A stretch of DNA of 12,526 bases from Kangiella sp. (GCA_026195755.1 JAPHRL010000084.1:1-12526); one strand, 5' to 3'; positions 6,933-12,526 are shown, counted from the first letter of the stretch. Translations and numbers: made by a program. Notes: generated by a model from the letters alone, not told the origin.

Positions 6933-7982
6933 GTGACTAGTAAAAGCCTTATTTTAACAAATATGTATCCTTCTTCAGAAAAGCCTTACGCAGGGATTTA
7001 TGTGAAGAATTTATATAGATGCTTGCAGAAGAAATCGGAAGCAGGGCATTCGTTTGAGTTGTTGGCGATGCCGCGTCAATATACTGGCAAAATTGGTACT
7101 TTGATTAAGTACTTTAAGTTTTTTGCTAGATCTTCACTACATCTTTTTAAACAATATAAAGTTATTCATTTGCATTTTTTTTACCCTTTGGCGCTCTGGG
7201 TTTACGTCTATAAATTATTGCACCCTAGAGTAAAAGTTGTAGTAACTTTCCATGGGACGGATATAAACGGTCACTTTAATACCCCCTTATCAAGGCGAGT
7301 AGGTAGGGCGCAATCAAAACCCGTAGACTATTTTATAGCTGTTGGTGAATCGCTAAAAACTGAGGCCGAAAAGAAACTGTCCATAAATGTTAATGCTGTT
7401 ATTCCGGCTGGTATCGATCGAGAGGTATTTGCTCCATCCAATCAGGGAGCTAAGCAGTATGACTTAATATTCGTTGGCTCATTTACTTTCCAGAAAGGGA
7501 TCGTTGAGCTTGTTAATGCTTTAAATTTGATTAGCTCAAGCTTAAATATTTGCTTTGTAGGTTCGGGCCCTTTAAGAAGAGAGTTAAGGAATATCAAAGC
7601 TATTCATAACGTTACAATTTATGAGAACCTTCAACAAAGTGAAATTGCCGACCTTTACAGAAAATCCAAATATTTAGTGCTGCCTTCTAAATCTGAGGCT
7701 TTTGGCTTAGTAGTTACCGAGGCACTCTATTGTGGGACACCGGTTTTAGTCTCAAAGGTTGGTGGGATCGTGATGCAAGCTGTTGAGGGTGAAAATGGCT
7801 TCTTCTTTGAAAGCATCTCAGCAGAAGATATTAAGTCTGTTATAGACAAGGCGGTTTCGTTAGGGGCTGATGAATATCAAAGAATAAGCCGCAACGCGCA
7901 GGCCTCAAATCCAGATTTTTCCCTTGATGTCGTTACCGATAAACATATTAATATATACAGGTCGCTCAGAAATGAATATTAG
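6933..7982 (+). CDS. GT4-family glycosyltransferase
   Basis: 349 residues with a GT-B fold of the GT4 family. The GTG at 6933 directly follows the previous TAA and is chosen because SLILTNMYPSSEKPYAGIYV supplies the first Rossmann strand and the glycine-rich loop; the ATG at 6963 would remove that strand. The N-domain carries FHGTD (106-110). The C-domain has PAGID (158-162), FVGSFTFQKG (180-189) and the donor-binding EAFGLVVTE (E255 and E263, the E-x7-E motif), then GTPVLVSKVGG. It would transfer a sugar from a nucleotide donor, with retention of configuration, onto the lipid-linked acceptor at the cytoplasmic face. It is one of only two glycosyltransferases in the window, so others must lie outside. 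Its last 11 bases overlap the acyltransferase gene. Donor and linkage cannot be deduced. Confidence 0.92.
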   Translation: MTSKSLILTNMYPSSEKPYAGIYVKNLYRCLQKKSEAGHSFELLAMPRQYTGKIGTLIKYFKFFARSSLHLFKQYKVIHLHFFYPLALWVYVYKLLHPRVKVVVTFHGTDINGHFNTPLSRRVGRAQSKPVDYFIAVGESLKTEAEKKLSINVNAVIPAGIDREVFAPSNQGAKQYDLIFVGSFTFQKGIVELVNALNLISSSLNICFVGSGPLRRELRNIKAIHNVTIYENLQQSEIADLYRKSKYLVLPSKSEAFGLVVTEALYCGTPVLVSKVGGIVMQAVEGENGFFFESISAEDIKSVIDKAVSLGADEYQRISRNAQASNPDFSLDVVTDKHINIYRSLRNEY

Positions 7983-8490
7983 GAGAAAGGTTAGTTATTT
8001 TCTATATATTGCGTTCTTTAGATTCACTCCCGAAGATTACAGGCCTTATGGCCTTTTCTTTCCCTGGATTAGAAGGAAACTTGCTGAGTCATTTTTGACT
8101 AAGTGCGGTCAAAACTTAAGGGTAAAGCACAATGCAGATGTATCTCCATTTGTTGAAGTGGGTGATAACTCCGAGCTTGGGCAATTTAGCTTGATTCATG
8201 CCAACGTTAAAATAGGCTCATATGTCATCATGGGTCCAAATGTAAAAATTTATACTAGGAACCATAACTTTGAAAGCTTGGATACTCCAATTGCATTGCA
8301 GGGTAAAAGTAGCAAGCCAACGATCATTGGTGATGATGTATGGATCGGCGCAAACGTAGTGATTCTGCCCGGTGTTGAGGTGGGTAACCACGCTATTATA
8401 GCGGCCGGTTCTATTGTTACTAAGTCAGTCCCTGACTACGCGATTATCGGTGGCAATCCGGCTAAGGTCATTAAAATGCGCAATGAGTAA
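7972..8490 (+). CDS. WcaF/LacA-type hexapeptide acetyltransferase
   Basis: 172 residues from the ATG at 7972, inside the end of the glycosyltransferase gene (11-base overlap); an open extension to 7924 has no supporting start. Left-handed beta-helix repeats run from about residue 55 to the end, closing with PDYAIIGGNPAKVIKMR. H98 in TRNHNFE is the expected catalytic histidine of the maltose/galactoside O-acetyltransferase branch, and GDDVWIGANVVILPGV is the classic coil. It would acetylate a sugar hydroxyl using acetyl-CoA in the cytoplasm. Unlike the acyltransferase gene at 1617, it has a longer N-terminal segment with aromatic residues (SYFLYIAFFRF) and lacks the KWWSW tail, so the two are not recent copies. 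The next sulfotransferase gene starts 8 bases before its stop. Confidence 0.9.
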   Translation: MNIRRKVSYFLYIAFFRFTPEDYRPYGLFFPWIRRKLAESFLTKCGQNLRVKHNADVSPFVEVGDNSELGQFSLIHANVKIGSYVIMGPNVKIYTRNHNFESLDTPIALQGKSSKPTIIGDDVWIGANVVILPGVEVGNHAIIAAGSIVTKSVPDYAIIGGNPAKVIKMRNE

Positions 8491-9355
8491 AGGTGTGAAG
8501 ATAATCTATTTACTTGGAGCTGGTAGAAGCGGCACCACGATTCTCTCTTTATTATTAGGCAATAATACGAATGCGCTGGCTCTTGGTGAACTACATCAAG
8601 CTCCGGAGCATTTCTCCCAAGAGAAGTCATGTAGCTGTGGGAAACCACTAATCAGTTGCCCATTTTGGAGCGAATATTATCCCAAGCTTCATGAACTATT
8701 TGATAATGATATTTATAGACTGCAAGCACGAGAGCTAGAGTCGCATCGATATGTTGGAAAGTATTATTTTTCACCTAACAGGGCTCTAGATTTTTCAGAA
8801 TATATAAAAGCTAATAAATCGTTGTTTGAGTTAGTATCAGCGCAAAAGCCAGTGTTGATTGATTCGGCAAAGTATATTGGTAGGGCTTTAGCCCTAAATT
8901 CATTTTCAGGTAATGACATACGTTACATTTATTTGGTTAGAGACCCACGAGGGGTTGTGAATTCATTTGCAAAAAATGTACAAACATCTAGAGGCTGGAT
9001 ATCTGCAACAGTCTATTATTTCATTGTTAATAGTGTAGCTTGGGTTACGACAAAAACCCTTCTTAGAGGAAAGGTACAGAAAGTCAGGTATGAAGATTTA
9101 CTCTCAAAACCAGTAGAGACATTGACGGAGTTATCAGAAAGTTTAGGCGTTAACGTGGATAACGTAAAACAACTATTAGAGTCTGGAAGAGCAATGCAAA
9201 CAGGGCATGTGATTGGCGGAAATAGACTTGTAAGCAAAGATGAGGTTCTATTTAGGATGAGTGATAACTGGCGAACTAAGTTACCAGCATGGAAACGTTA
9301 TACTATATGGTTCCTAACCTTGCCTCTCAACTTGATTAATAAGTATAAGCCATGA
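8483..9355 (+). CDS. PAPS-dependent sulfotransferase with Cys cluster
   Basis: 290 residues from the ATG at 8483, which overlaps the preceding stop by 8 bases and places IIYLLGAGRSGTTIL (5'-phosphosulfate loop) at residues 7-21. The 3'-phosphate motif is YLVRDPRGVVNSFAK (R153, S161), and VRYEDLLSKPVETLTEL is the usual late motif. A CSCGKPLISCPFW segment (C50, C52, C59) and VLIDSAKYIGRA (about 124-134) mark a different bacterial sulfotransferase branch (Sulfotransfer_3 type) from the one encoded at 2224. The cysteines could bind metal or form a disulfide. This is the middle gene of the second acyltransferase-sulfotransferase-deacetylase triad. The deacetylase gene begins in an ATGA overlap at its end. 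Family assignment is strong; position sulfated and acceptor are unknown. Confidence 0.88.
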   Translation: MSKGVKIIYLLGAGRSGTTILSLLLGNNTNALALGELHQAPEHFSQEKSCSCGKPLISCPFWSEYYPKLHELFDNDIYRLQARELESHRYVGKYYFSPNRALDFSEYIKANKSLFELVSAQKPVLIDSAKYIGRALALNSFSGNDIRYIYLVRDPRGVVNSFAKNVQTSRGWISATVYYFIVNSVAWVTTKTLLRGKVQKVRYEDLLSKPVETLTELSESLGVNVDNVKQLLESGRAMQTGHVIGGNRLVSKDEVLFRMSDNWRTKLPAWKRYTIWFLTLPLNLINKYKP

Positions 9356-10338
9356 AAATCTTTCTTACACTAGATTACGAGTTGTTTTTTGGCCATGAAT
9401 CAGGCTCAGCGGAAGCGTGTATTCTCAGGCCAACAAAGCATTTACTTAAAGTCTTGGATAAAGTAGAGGCCAAAGCGACTTTCTTTGTTGATGTAGGCTA
9501 TATTTCTCGAGCCGATGAGCTGGACTGTGACCAAGATGCTGTCTCCAAAGTAAAGCTGCAAATACAAGAGCTTGAAGCTGCTGGACATGATATTCAACTA
9601 CACATTCACCCGCACTGGGAAAAGTCCCACTGGCGTAATGGAGCTTGGGACTTCGAGCTTGATTTTTATAAGCTGTCTGATTTTTCAAAGGCTGAAGCTC
9701 ATAGCATAGTAAAAAAATATACCGACAAGTTAAATTCTATTACTAAGAGTAAAGCCATTGCTTATCGTGCTGGTGGATGGTGTATTCAACCCTTTAATCA
9801 TTTTTCAGACGCGCTGTATGAGTCGGGCATTAGGGTTGACAGCACTATCTACAAAGATGGTTTAAATCTTTCTAAAGTTCAGGGTTTTAATTTTAGGAAT
9901 AGTCCCAATTTGGCTTGTTGGAAGTTTGGCGATGACCCCCTGACTCCTGAAGAGAATGGCCGCTTCATTGAACTGCCTATCAGCAGTTCCAATGTCAGTC
10001 CATTATTTTTCTGGAAGTTTGCGTTGGTTAAAAAATTTGGAGGAATAAAGCATCATAGCTTTGGTGATGGTAGTGCTGCTCCTATGTCCAAATTTCAGTT
10101 AAAACGACTTTTAACGCAGAGAAGCAGAACAGTTGCTTCTATTGATGGCTATAAATCAAGCTTGTTAAACAAATTCCGCAACGACTGTGATAAGCAGTTT
10201 GGCTCTAAGGCAAACTTAGTTCTTATAGGACATCCCAAATCGTTAACTCCTTATAGCTTAAAGAAATTGGATACATTCTTATCAAACCATTCTAATGACA
10301 ACTATGTGACGATTAGTCAGTGGTATAACAGCTTATGA
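9352..10338 (+). CDS. Polysaccharide deacetylase-like protein, cytoplasmic
   Basis: 328 residues. The start ATG overlaps the sulfotransferase stop (ATGA). The protein begins directly with the first strand, MKIFLTLDYE (D8), so it has no signal peptide and should be cytoplasmic. Further NodB-fold signatures are KATFFVDVGYI (41-51), GHDIQLHIHPHW (78-89, with H84, H86 and H88 as probable metal ligands) and AYRAGGWCIQPF (137-148). This pattern (TLDYE, LHIHPHW, RAGGW) belongs to a deacetylase-like subgroup distinct from the classical TFDDG enzymes and from the other deacetylase of this locus. The reaction is presumably removal of N- or O-acetyl groups from the lipid-linked glycan or a precursor. 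The gene ends in an ATGA overlap with the GT26 gene. The fold is confident; activity has to be inferred because the TFDDG and HxxxHP motifs are replaced. Confidence 0.8.
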   Translation: MKIFLTLDYELFFGHESGSAEACILRPTKHLLKVLDKVEAKATFFVDVGYISRADELDCDQDAVSKVKLQIQELEAAGHDIQLHIHPHWEKSHWRNGAWDFELDFYKLSDFSKAEAHSIVKKYTDKLNSITKSKAIAYRAGGWCIQPFNHFSDALYESGIRVDSTIYKDGLNLSKVQGFNFRNSPNLACWKFGDDPLTPEENGRFIELPISSSNVSPLFFWKFALVKKFGGIKHHSFGDGSAAPMSKFQLKRLLTQRSRTVASIDGYKSSLLNKFRNDCDKQFGSKANLVLIGHPKSLTPYSLKKLDTFLSNHSNDNYVTISQWYNSL

Positions 10339-11057
10339 TTAGACAAAGACAAGCCGTCCAGGTTGGCACTTTACCCATTACCCCTTTTAAGAGTATGCGT
10401 GAGGCCGTTGAGACTGTGTGTTCTGAGAGCGGGGTATTGCCTGGTTTCGCTGTTGCAGTTAATGCAGAAAAAGTGATGTCTGCACGTGATGATGTGGCGA
10501 TAAAAGAGAATTTGTTGTTAGGCACTATTCTCTATGCAGATGGAATCTCAGTGGTTAAGACAATCAAGAAGAAGGGTGTCGATAATGTGCGTATCCCGGG
10601 ATGCGAGTTATGGCTTGAGCTGATGAAGAAAGCAGCGCAAACTGGCAAGCGGGTGTATCTTCTTGGTGCTAGCGAAGAAACTAATAAATTGACTGCTTCG
10701 AAGCTGTCCGATTCATTTGGTTTGAACAATTTAACTCGAAGAAATGGTTATTTTGATGATGAGCAAGATGTCATTGCTGATATTCTCAGACTCAAGCCAG
10801 ATATTGTCACTGTAGCCTTAGGGTCGCCCAAGCAGGAACTTTTAATTACTAAACTCCGAGAAGTGCATCCTGATGCATTTTATATGGGAGTTGGTGGTAG
10901 TTACGATGTCTTTGTTGGAAAAGTGAAAAGGGCTCCCAAGTTATTTTGTGATTTACATCTCGAATGGTTTTACAGATTAATTTCACAACCAAAACGTATT
11001 TTCAGGCAAATGAACTTATTTCGATATTTCTACCTGCACTTAGCAGGAAAACTATAA
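10335..11057 (+). CDS. WecG/TagA/CpsF family (GT26) glycosyltransferase
   Basis: 240 residues, the usual length of GT26 enzymes (WecG, TagA, CpsF). Motifs in order are NAEKV (43-47), YADGISVV (67-74, with D69 the likely catalytic Asp), YLLGAS (108-113), ALGSPKQE (161-168), GVGGSYDVFVGKVKRAP (185-201) and LEWFYRLISQPKR (209-221). The basic and aromatic C-terminus fits membrane anchoring, as in TagA. It would transfer ManNAc, ManNAcA or a related sugar to an undecaprenyl-diphosphate-linked primer, usually the second step of repeat-unit assembly. It is the last gene of the plus-strand run (ATGA overlap with the deacetylase gene), followed by a 77-base gap before cysD. Family is very secure; the actual donor is not readable, so the wecG symbol is not given. 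Confidence 0.92.
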   Translation: MIRQRQAVQVGTLPITPFKSMREAVETVCSESGVLPGFAVAVNAEKVMSARDDVAIKENLLLGTILYADGISVVKTIKKKGVDNVRIPGCELWLELMKKAAQTGKRVYLLGASEETNKLTASKLSDSFGLNNLTRRNGYFDDEQDVIADILRLKPDIVTVALGSPKQELLITKLREVHPDAFYMGVGGSYDVFVGKVKRAPKLFCDLHLEWFYRLISQPKRIFRQMNLFRYFYLHLAGKL

Positions 11058-11134
11058 ATTCACTTGTATTTCCATTACAATTGCCAAGCTAAAAACAGGG
11101 CAGTAAACAAATTCAAATTAGGTCTTTTTTTGTA
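11058..11134 (+). promoter_or_regulatory. Gap between polysaccharide genes and cysD
   Basis: This is one of only two gaps longer than about 35 bases in the window, so it probably marks a transcription-unit boundary. TTGCCA at 11081-11086 is a fair -35, but the matching -10 position (TAAACA at 11104) is poor. No stem followed by a T-run is visible at the end of the GT26 gene. An AGGT at 11120-11123, separated from the cysD ATG by a run of T, is the only ribosome-binding candidate and is weak. Confidence 0.3.
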
Positions 11135-12043
11135 ATGAACAATCAATCACTTACACATCTTAAACAGCTCGAGTATGAGTCAATCCAGATCATGCGAGAA
11201 GTCGTTGCTGAGTTTGATAAACCAGTAATGCTTTACTCGGTCGGTAAGGACTCTTCCGTACTTCTTCATTTGGCACGTAAAGCTTTTGCGCCAGGCAACA
11301 TTCCGTTTCCTTTGTTACATGTTGATACTACTTGGAAATTTCGTGAAATGATTGAGTTTCGCGACCGCATGGCAAAGGAATATAACTTTGAGCTTTTGGT
11401 TCATCAAAATCCCGAAGGGTTAGCCATGAACGTTGGACCATTCTCCCATGGTAGTGCTACTCATACAGATATTATGAAGACACAGGGCTTAAAGCAGGCG
11501 CTTGATCATTATCAGTTTGATGCCGCCTTTGGCGGCGCACGCCGTGATGAAGAAAAATCTCGCGCTAAAGAGCGTGTTTATTCGTTTCGTGATAAGAAGC
11601 ATCGCTGGGATCCTAAGAATCAAAGACCTGAACTATGGAATATCTATAACGGGAAAGTTAACAAAGGTGAAAGCATCCGAGTATTCCCCTTGTCTAACTG
11701 GACTGAGCTGGATATTTGGCAATATATCTATTTAGAGAATATCCAAATTCCTGATTTGTATTTTTCAAAGGAGCGACCTGTCGTCGAACGCGATGGCAGC
11801 TTGATTATGGTTGATGATGACCGCATGCCATTGGAAGAGGGTGAAAAGCCTATGATGAAGAAAGTACGATTCCGTACTTTAGGTTGTTATCCACTGACTG
11901 GAGCGGTTGAATCTGAAGCAGATACTTTGCCTGCCATCATACAAGAAATGTTGTTAACCAGAACCTCAGAGCGCCAGGGGCGTGTTATCGATCGTGACAG
12001 TACTGGTTCAATGGAAAAGAAAAAAATTGAGGGCTATTTCTAA
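11135..12043 (+). CDS. cysD: Sulfate adenylyltransferase subunit 2 (CysD)
   Basis: 302 residues, the same length as E. coli CysD, and alignable throughout by eye. The PP-loop is YSVGKDSS (34-41). HVDTTWKFREM (62-72), FGGARRDEEKSRAKER (132-147), SNWTELDIWQYI (187-198) and the C-terminal KKKIEGYF are all characteristic. CysD catalyses formation of adenosine 5'-phosphosulfate from ATP and sulfate, with the GTPase subunit CysN driving the reaction. APS kinase then makes PAPS. It is cytoplasmic. It normally sits directly before cysN; here a four-helix-bundle gene and repeats follow instead, and cysN is not visible. Its place next to at least four sulfotransferase genes suggests PAPS supply for the polysaccharide, though it could simply be the core gene flanking the island. 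It looks less A/T-rich than the genes at the left end. Confidence 0.96.
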   Translation: MNNQSLTHLKQLEYESIQIMREVVAEFDKPVMLYSVGKDSSVLLHLARKAFAPGNIPFPLLHVDTTWKFREMIEFRDRMAKEYNFELLVHQNPEGLAMNVGPFSHGSATHTDIMKTQGLKQALDHYQFDAAFGGARRDEEKSRAKERVYSFRDKKHRWDPKNQRPELWNIYNGKVNKGESIRVFPLSNWTELDIWQYIYLENIQIPDLYFSKERPVVERDGSLIMVDDDRMPLEEGEKPMMKKVRFRTLGCYPLTGAVESEADTLPAIIQEMLLTRTSERQGRVIDRDSTGSMEKKKIEGYF

Positions 12044-12058
12044 GGATTAAAAATAGCC
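12032..12058 (+). repeat. Inverted repeat spanning the cysD stop codon
   Basis: GGCTATTT (12032-12039) and AAATAGCC (12051-12058) form an 8-base perfect stem with an 11-base loop containing the cysD stop codon. It is not followed by a run of T, so it is a poor intrinsic terminator. It could protect the cysD mRNA 3' end, attenuate transcription into the next gene, or be a leftover of the insertion that begins at 12059. Confidence 0.5.
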
Positions 12059-12068
12059 AGTTTCGAGT
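12059..12068 (-). repeat. Inverted copy of the ACTCGAA repeat, left edge
   Basis: The bases AGTTTCGAGT here are the reverse complement of one and a half units of the tandem repeat starting at 12491. The following GGCGAG continues the match with two changes. The rest of the leader up to about 12105 contains further CGA/CGAG words at nearly 7-base steps (12064, 12071, 12095, 12102), possibly a decayed repeat tract, and a small GGCG/CGCC hairpin (12069-12079). Confidence 0.55.
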
Positions 12069-12132
12069 GGCGAGACGCCGACTTGTGTCGACTGCGAGCT
12101 ACGAGAAACTTGACCTAAGAGATGGGTGTCAC

Positions 12133-12139
12133 AAGGAGG
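12133..12139 (+). promoter_or_regulatory. Ribosome binding site of the four-helix-bundle gene
   Basis: AAGGAGG lies five bases before the ATG at 12145, a perfect Shine-Dalgarno core. It decides the start against an in-frame GTG at 12067 that would add 26 residues of low-quality sequence reading through the repeat-like leader. Confidence 0.75.
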
Positions 12140-12144
12140 TTGAT

Positions 12145-12483
12145 ATGTATTATGAAAAATTGGATGTATGGAGAAGAAGCAAGAGCTTAGCCGTAAGCGT
12201 ATATAAGCATTTGGCTCATCTCCGTGACTTTGGCTTCAAAGACCAGATAACCCGAAGCGTTCTATCGGTTTCTTCCAATATTGCGGAGGGAAGTGAGAGG
12301 TTTTATATCAAAGAGAAAAAACAGTTTTTCTCCATAGCAAAGGGATCCATCGGGGAGTTTAAGTCACAAACATACGTTGGTATTGAAATAGGGTATGTAA
12401 AACCAGAGCACGGAAAGTGTTGGCTGATTGAAGCCGAAGCTATCTCAAAAATGCTTGGTAAGTACATATCCGTAATTAAATAA
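12145..12483 (+). CDS. Four-helix-bundle protein (23S rRNA intervening-sequence/Avd-like family)
   Basis: 112 residues, typical for this family (about 110-125). The hallmarks are YEKLDVWRRSKSL at the N-terminus, DQITRSVLSVSSNIAEGSER (residues 33-52) and SIAKGSIGEFKSQ (63-75), corresponding to the family's 'QitRaalSipsNIAEG' and 'iA.GSl.El.tql' signatures. Relatives are found inside 23S rRNA intervening sequences, as stand-alone genes, and as Avd accessory proteins of diversity-generating retroelements. Those of known structure are basic pentameric four-helix bundles thought to bind nucleic acid. No rRNA, reverse transcriptase or template repeat is visible here. The gene sits between an inverted repeat copy and tandem ACTCGAA repeats starting 7 bases after its stop. 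Family is secure; its function here is unknown, and a role tied to the repeats is speculation. Confidence 0.9.
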   Translation: MYYEKLDVWRRSKSLAVSVYKHLAHLRDFGFKDQITRSVLSVSSNIAEGSERFYIKEKKQFFSIAKGSIGEFKSQTYVGIEIGYVKPEHGKCWLIEAEAISKMLGKYISVIK

Positions 12484-12490
12484 TTGATAA

Positions 12491-12526
12491 ACTCGAAACT
12501 CGAAACTCGAAACTCGAAACTCGAAA
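12491..12526 (+). repeat. Tandem 7-base repeat ACTCGAA, at least five units
   Basis: Perfect head-to-tail units ACTCGAA occupy 12491-12497, 12498-12504, 12505-12511, 12512-12518 and 12519-12525, and the tract runs off the window. It begins 7 bases after the stop codon of the four-helix-bundle gene. Copy number of such short perfect repeats can change by replication slippage. Confidence 0.9.

Larger units (their letters stand above)
12059..12526 (+). mobile_element. Small repeat-bounded element carrying a four-helix-bundle gene
   Basis: The left edge AGTTTCGAGT (12059-12068) is the exact reverse complement of ACTCGAAACT in the tandem repeat on the right (12491-12500). Extended to 16 bases, the left copy still matches 14 positions of the repeat tract. 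Between them lie a roughly 75-base leader and one complete gene. The element separates cysD from where cysN would be expected. No transposase is encoded, so if mobile it must be moved in trans or by recombination at the repeats. The right edge is outside the window. Calling it mobile is inference from layout. Confidence 0.4.

Noticed and set aside
12032..12058. Intrinsic terminator of cysD
   Set aside because: The stem is A/T-rich and the following bases are AGTTTCGAG, not a T-run.
12087..12092. GTCGAC palindrome in the leader
   Set aside because: A 6-base palindrome is expected by chance and nothing nearby supports a binding site.
12067..12144. GTG start for the four-helix-bundle gene
   Set aside because: The ATG at 12145 has a perfect AAGGAGG and gives the standard family length; the extension is Arg-rich leader sequence.
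12145..12483. Diversity-generating retroelement accessory gene (avd)
   Set aside because: No reverse transcriptase, template repeat or variable repeat is present in the window; the protein family also has many stand-alone members.
12491..12526. CRISPR array or origin iterons
   Set aside because: Units are 7 bases with no spacers, and no Cas, Rep or DnaA-box features are visible.

Overview
The window looks like part of a capsule/exopolysaccharide locus from an AT-rich Gram-negative bacterium, most likely a marine gammaproteobacterium (Alteromonadales or Vibrionales type). This rests on the E. coli-length CysD at the right end, the Wzx/Wzy/WecG set, and the many sulfotransferases, which are typical of marine sulfated polysaccharides. 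The genus is inference only.

Layout. 1-317: 3' end of a sulfotransferase gene that starts outside the window. 301-5061: a tightly packed plus-strand run of flippase (Wzx), hexapeptide acyltransferase, heparan-type sulfotransferase, NodB-type deacetylase and Wzy-like polymerase. 5017-5943: a single minus-strand gene for a probable exported jelly-roll polysaccharide lyase. It overlaps the polymerase gene tail to tail and starts only about 32 bases from the next plus-strand gene. 5976-11057: a second plus-strand run of sulfotransferase, GT4 glycosyltransferase, hexapeptide acyltransferase, sulfotransferase, deacetylase and a WecG/TagA/CpsF (GT26) transferase. 11135-12043: cysD, small subunit of ATP sulfurylase. 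12059-12526: a small element with a four-helix-bundle (S23/Avd-like) gene. It carries a 10-base inverted copy of its repeat on the left and at least five tandem 7-base units on the right, running off the window.

How it fits together (inference). Glycosyltransferases build a lipid-linked repeat unit. Cytoplasmic deacetylases and acyltransferases adjust its amino and hydroxyl groups, and PAPS-dependent sulfotransferases sulfate it. Wzx flips it, Wzy polymerises it, and the lyase trims or releases the polymer. CysD, with CysN and APS kinase presumably elsewhere, would feed the PAPS supply. Deacetylases, sulfotransferases resembling heparan sulfotransferases, and a lyase with heparinase/alginate-lyase-type catalytic motifs together suggest a glycosaminoglycan-like sulfated product, possibly N-sulfated. 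The order acyltransferase-sulfotransferase-deacetylase occurs twice with non-orthologous members, which is the most notable architectural feature.

Initiating glycosyltransferase, Wza/Wzb/Wzc export genes and sugar-nucleotide genes are not in the window. No rRNA, tRNA, CRISPR array, transposase or convincing intrinsic terminator was seen.
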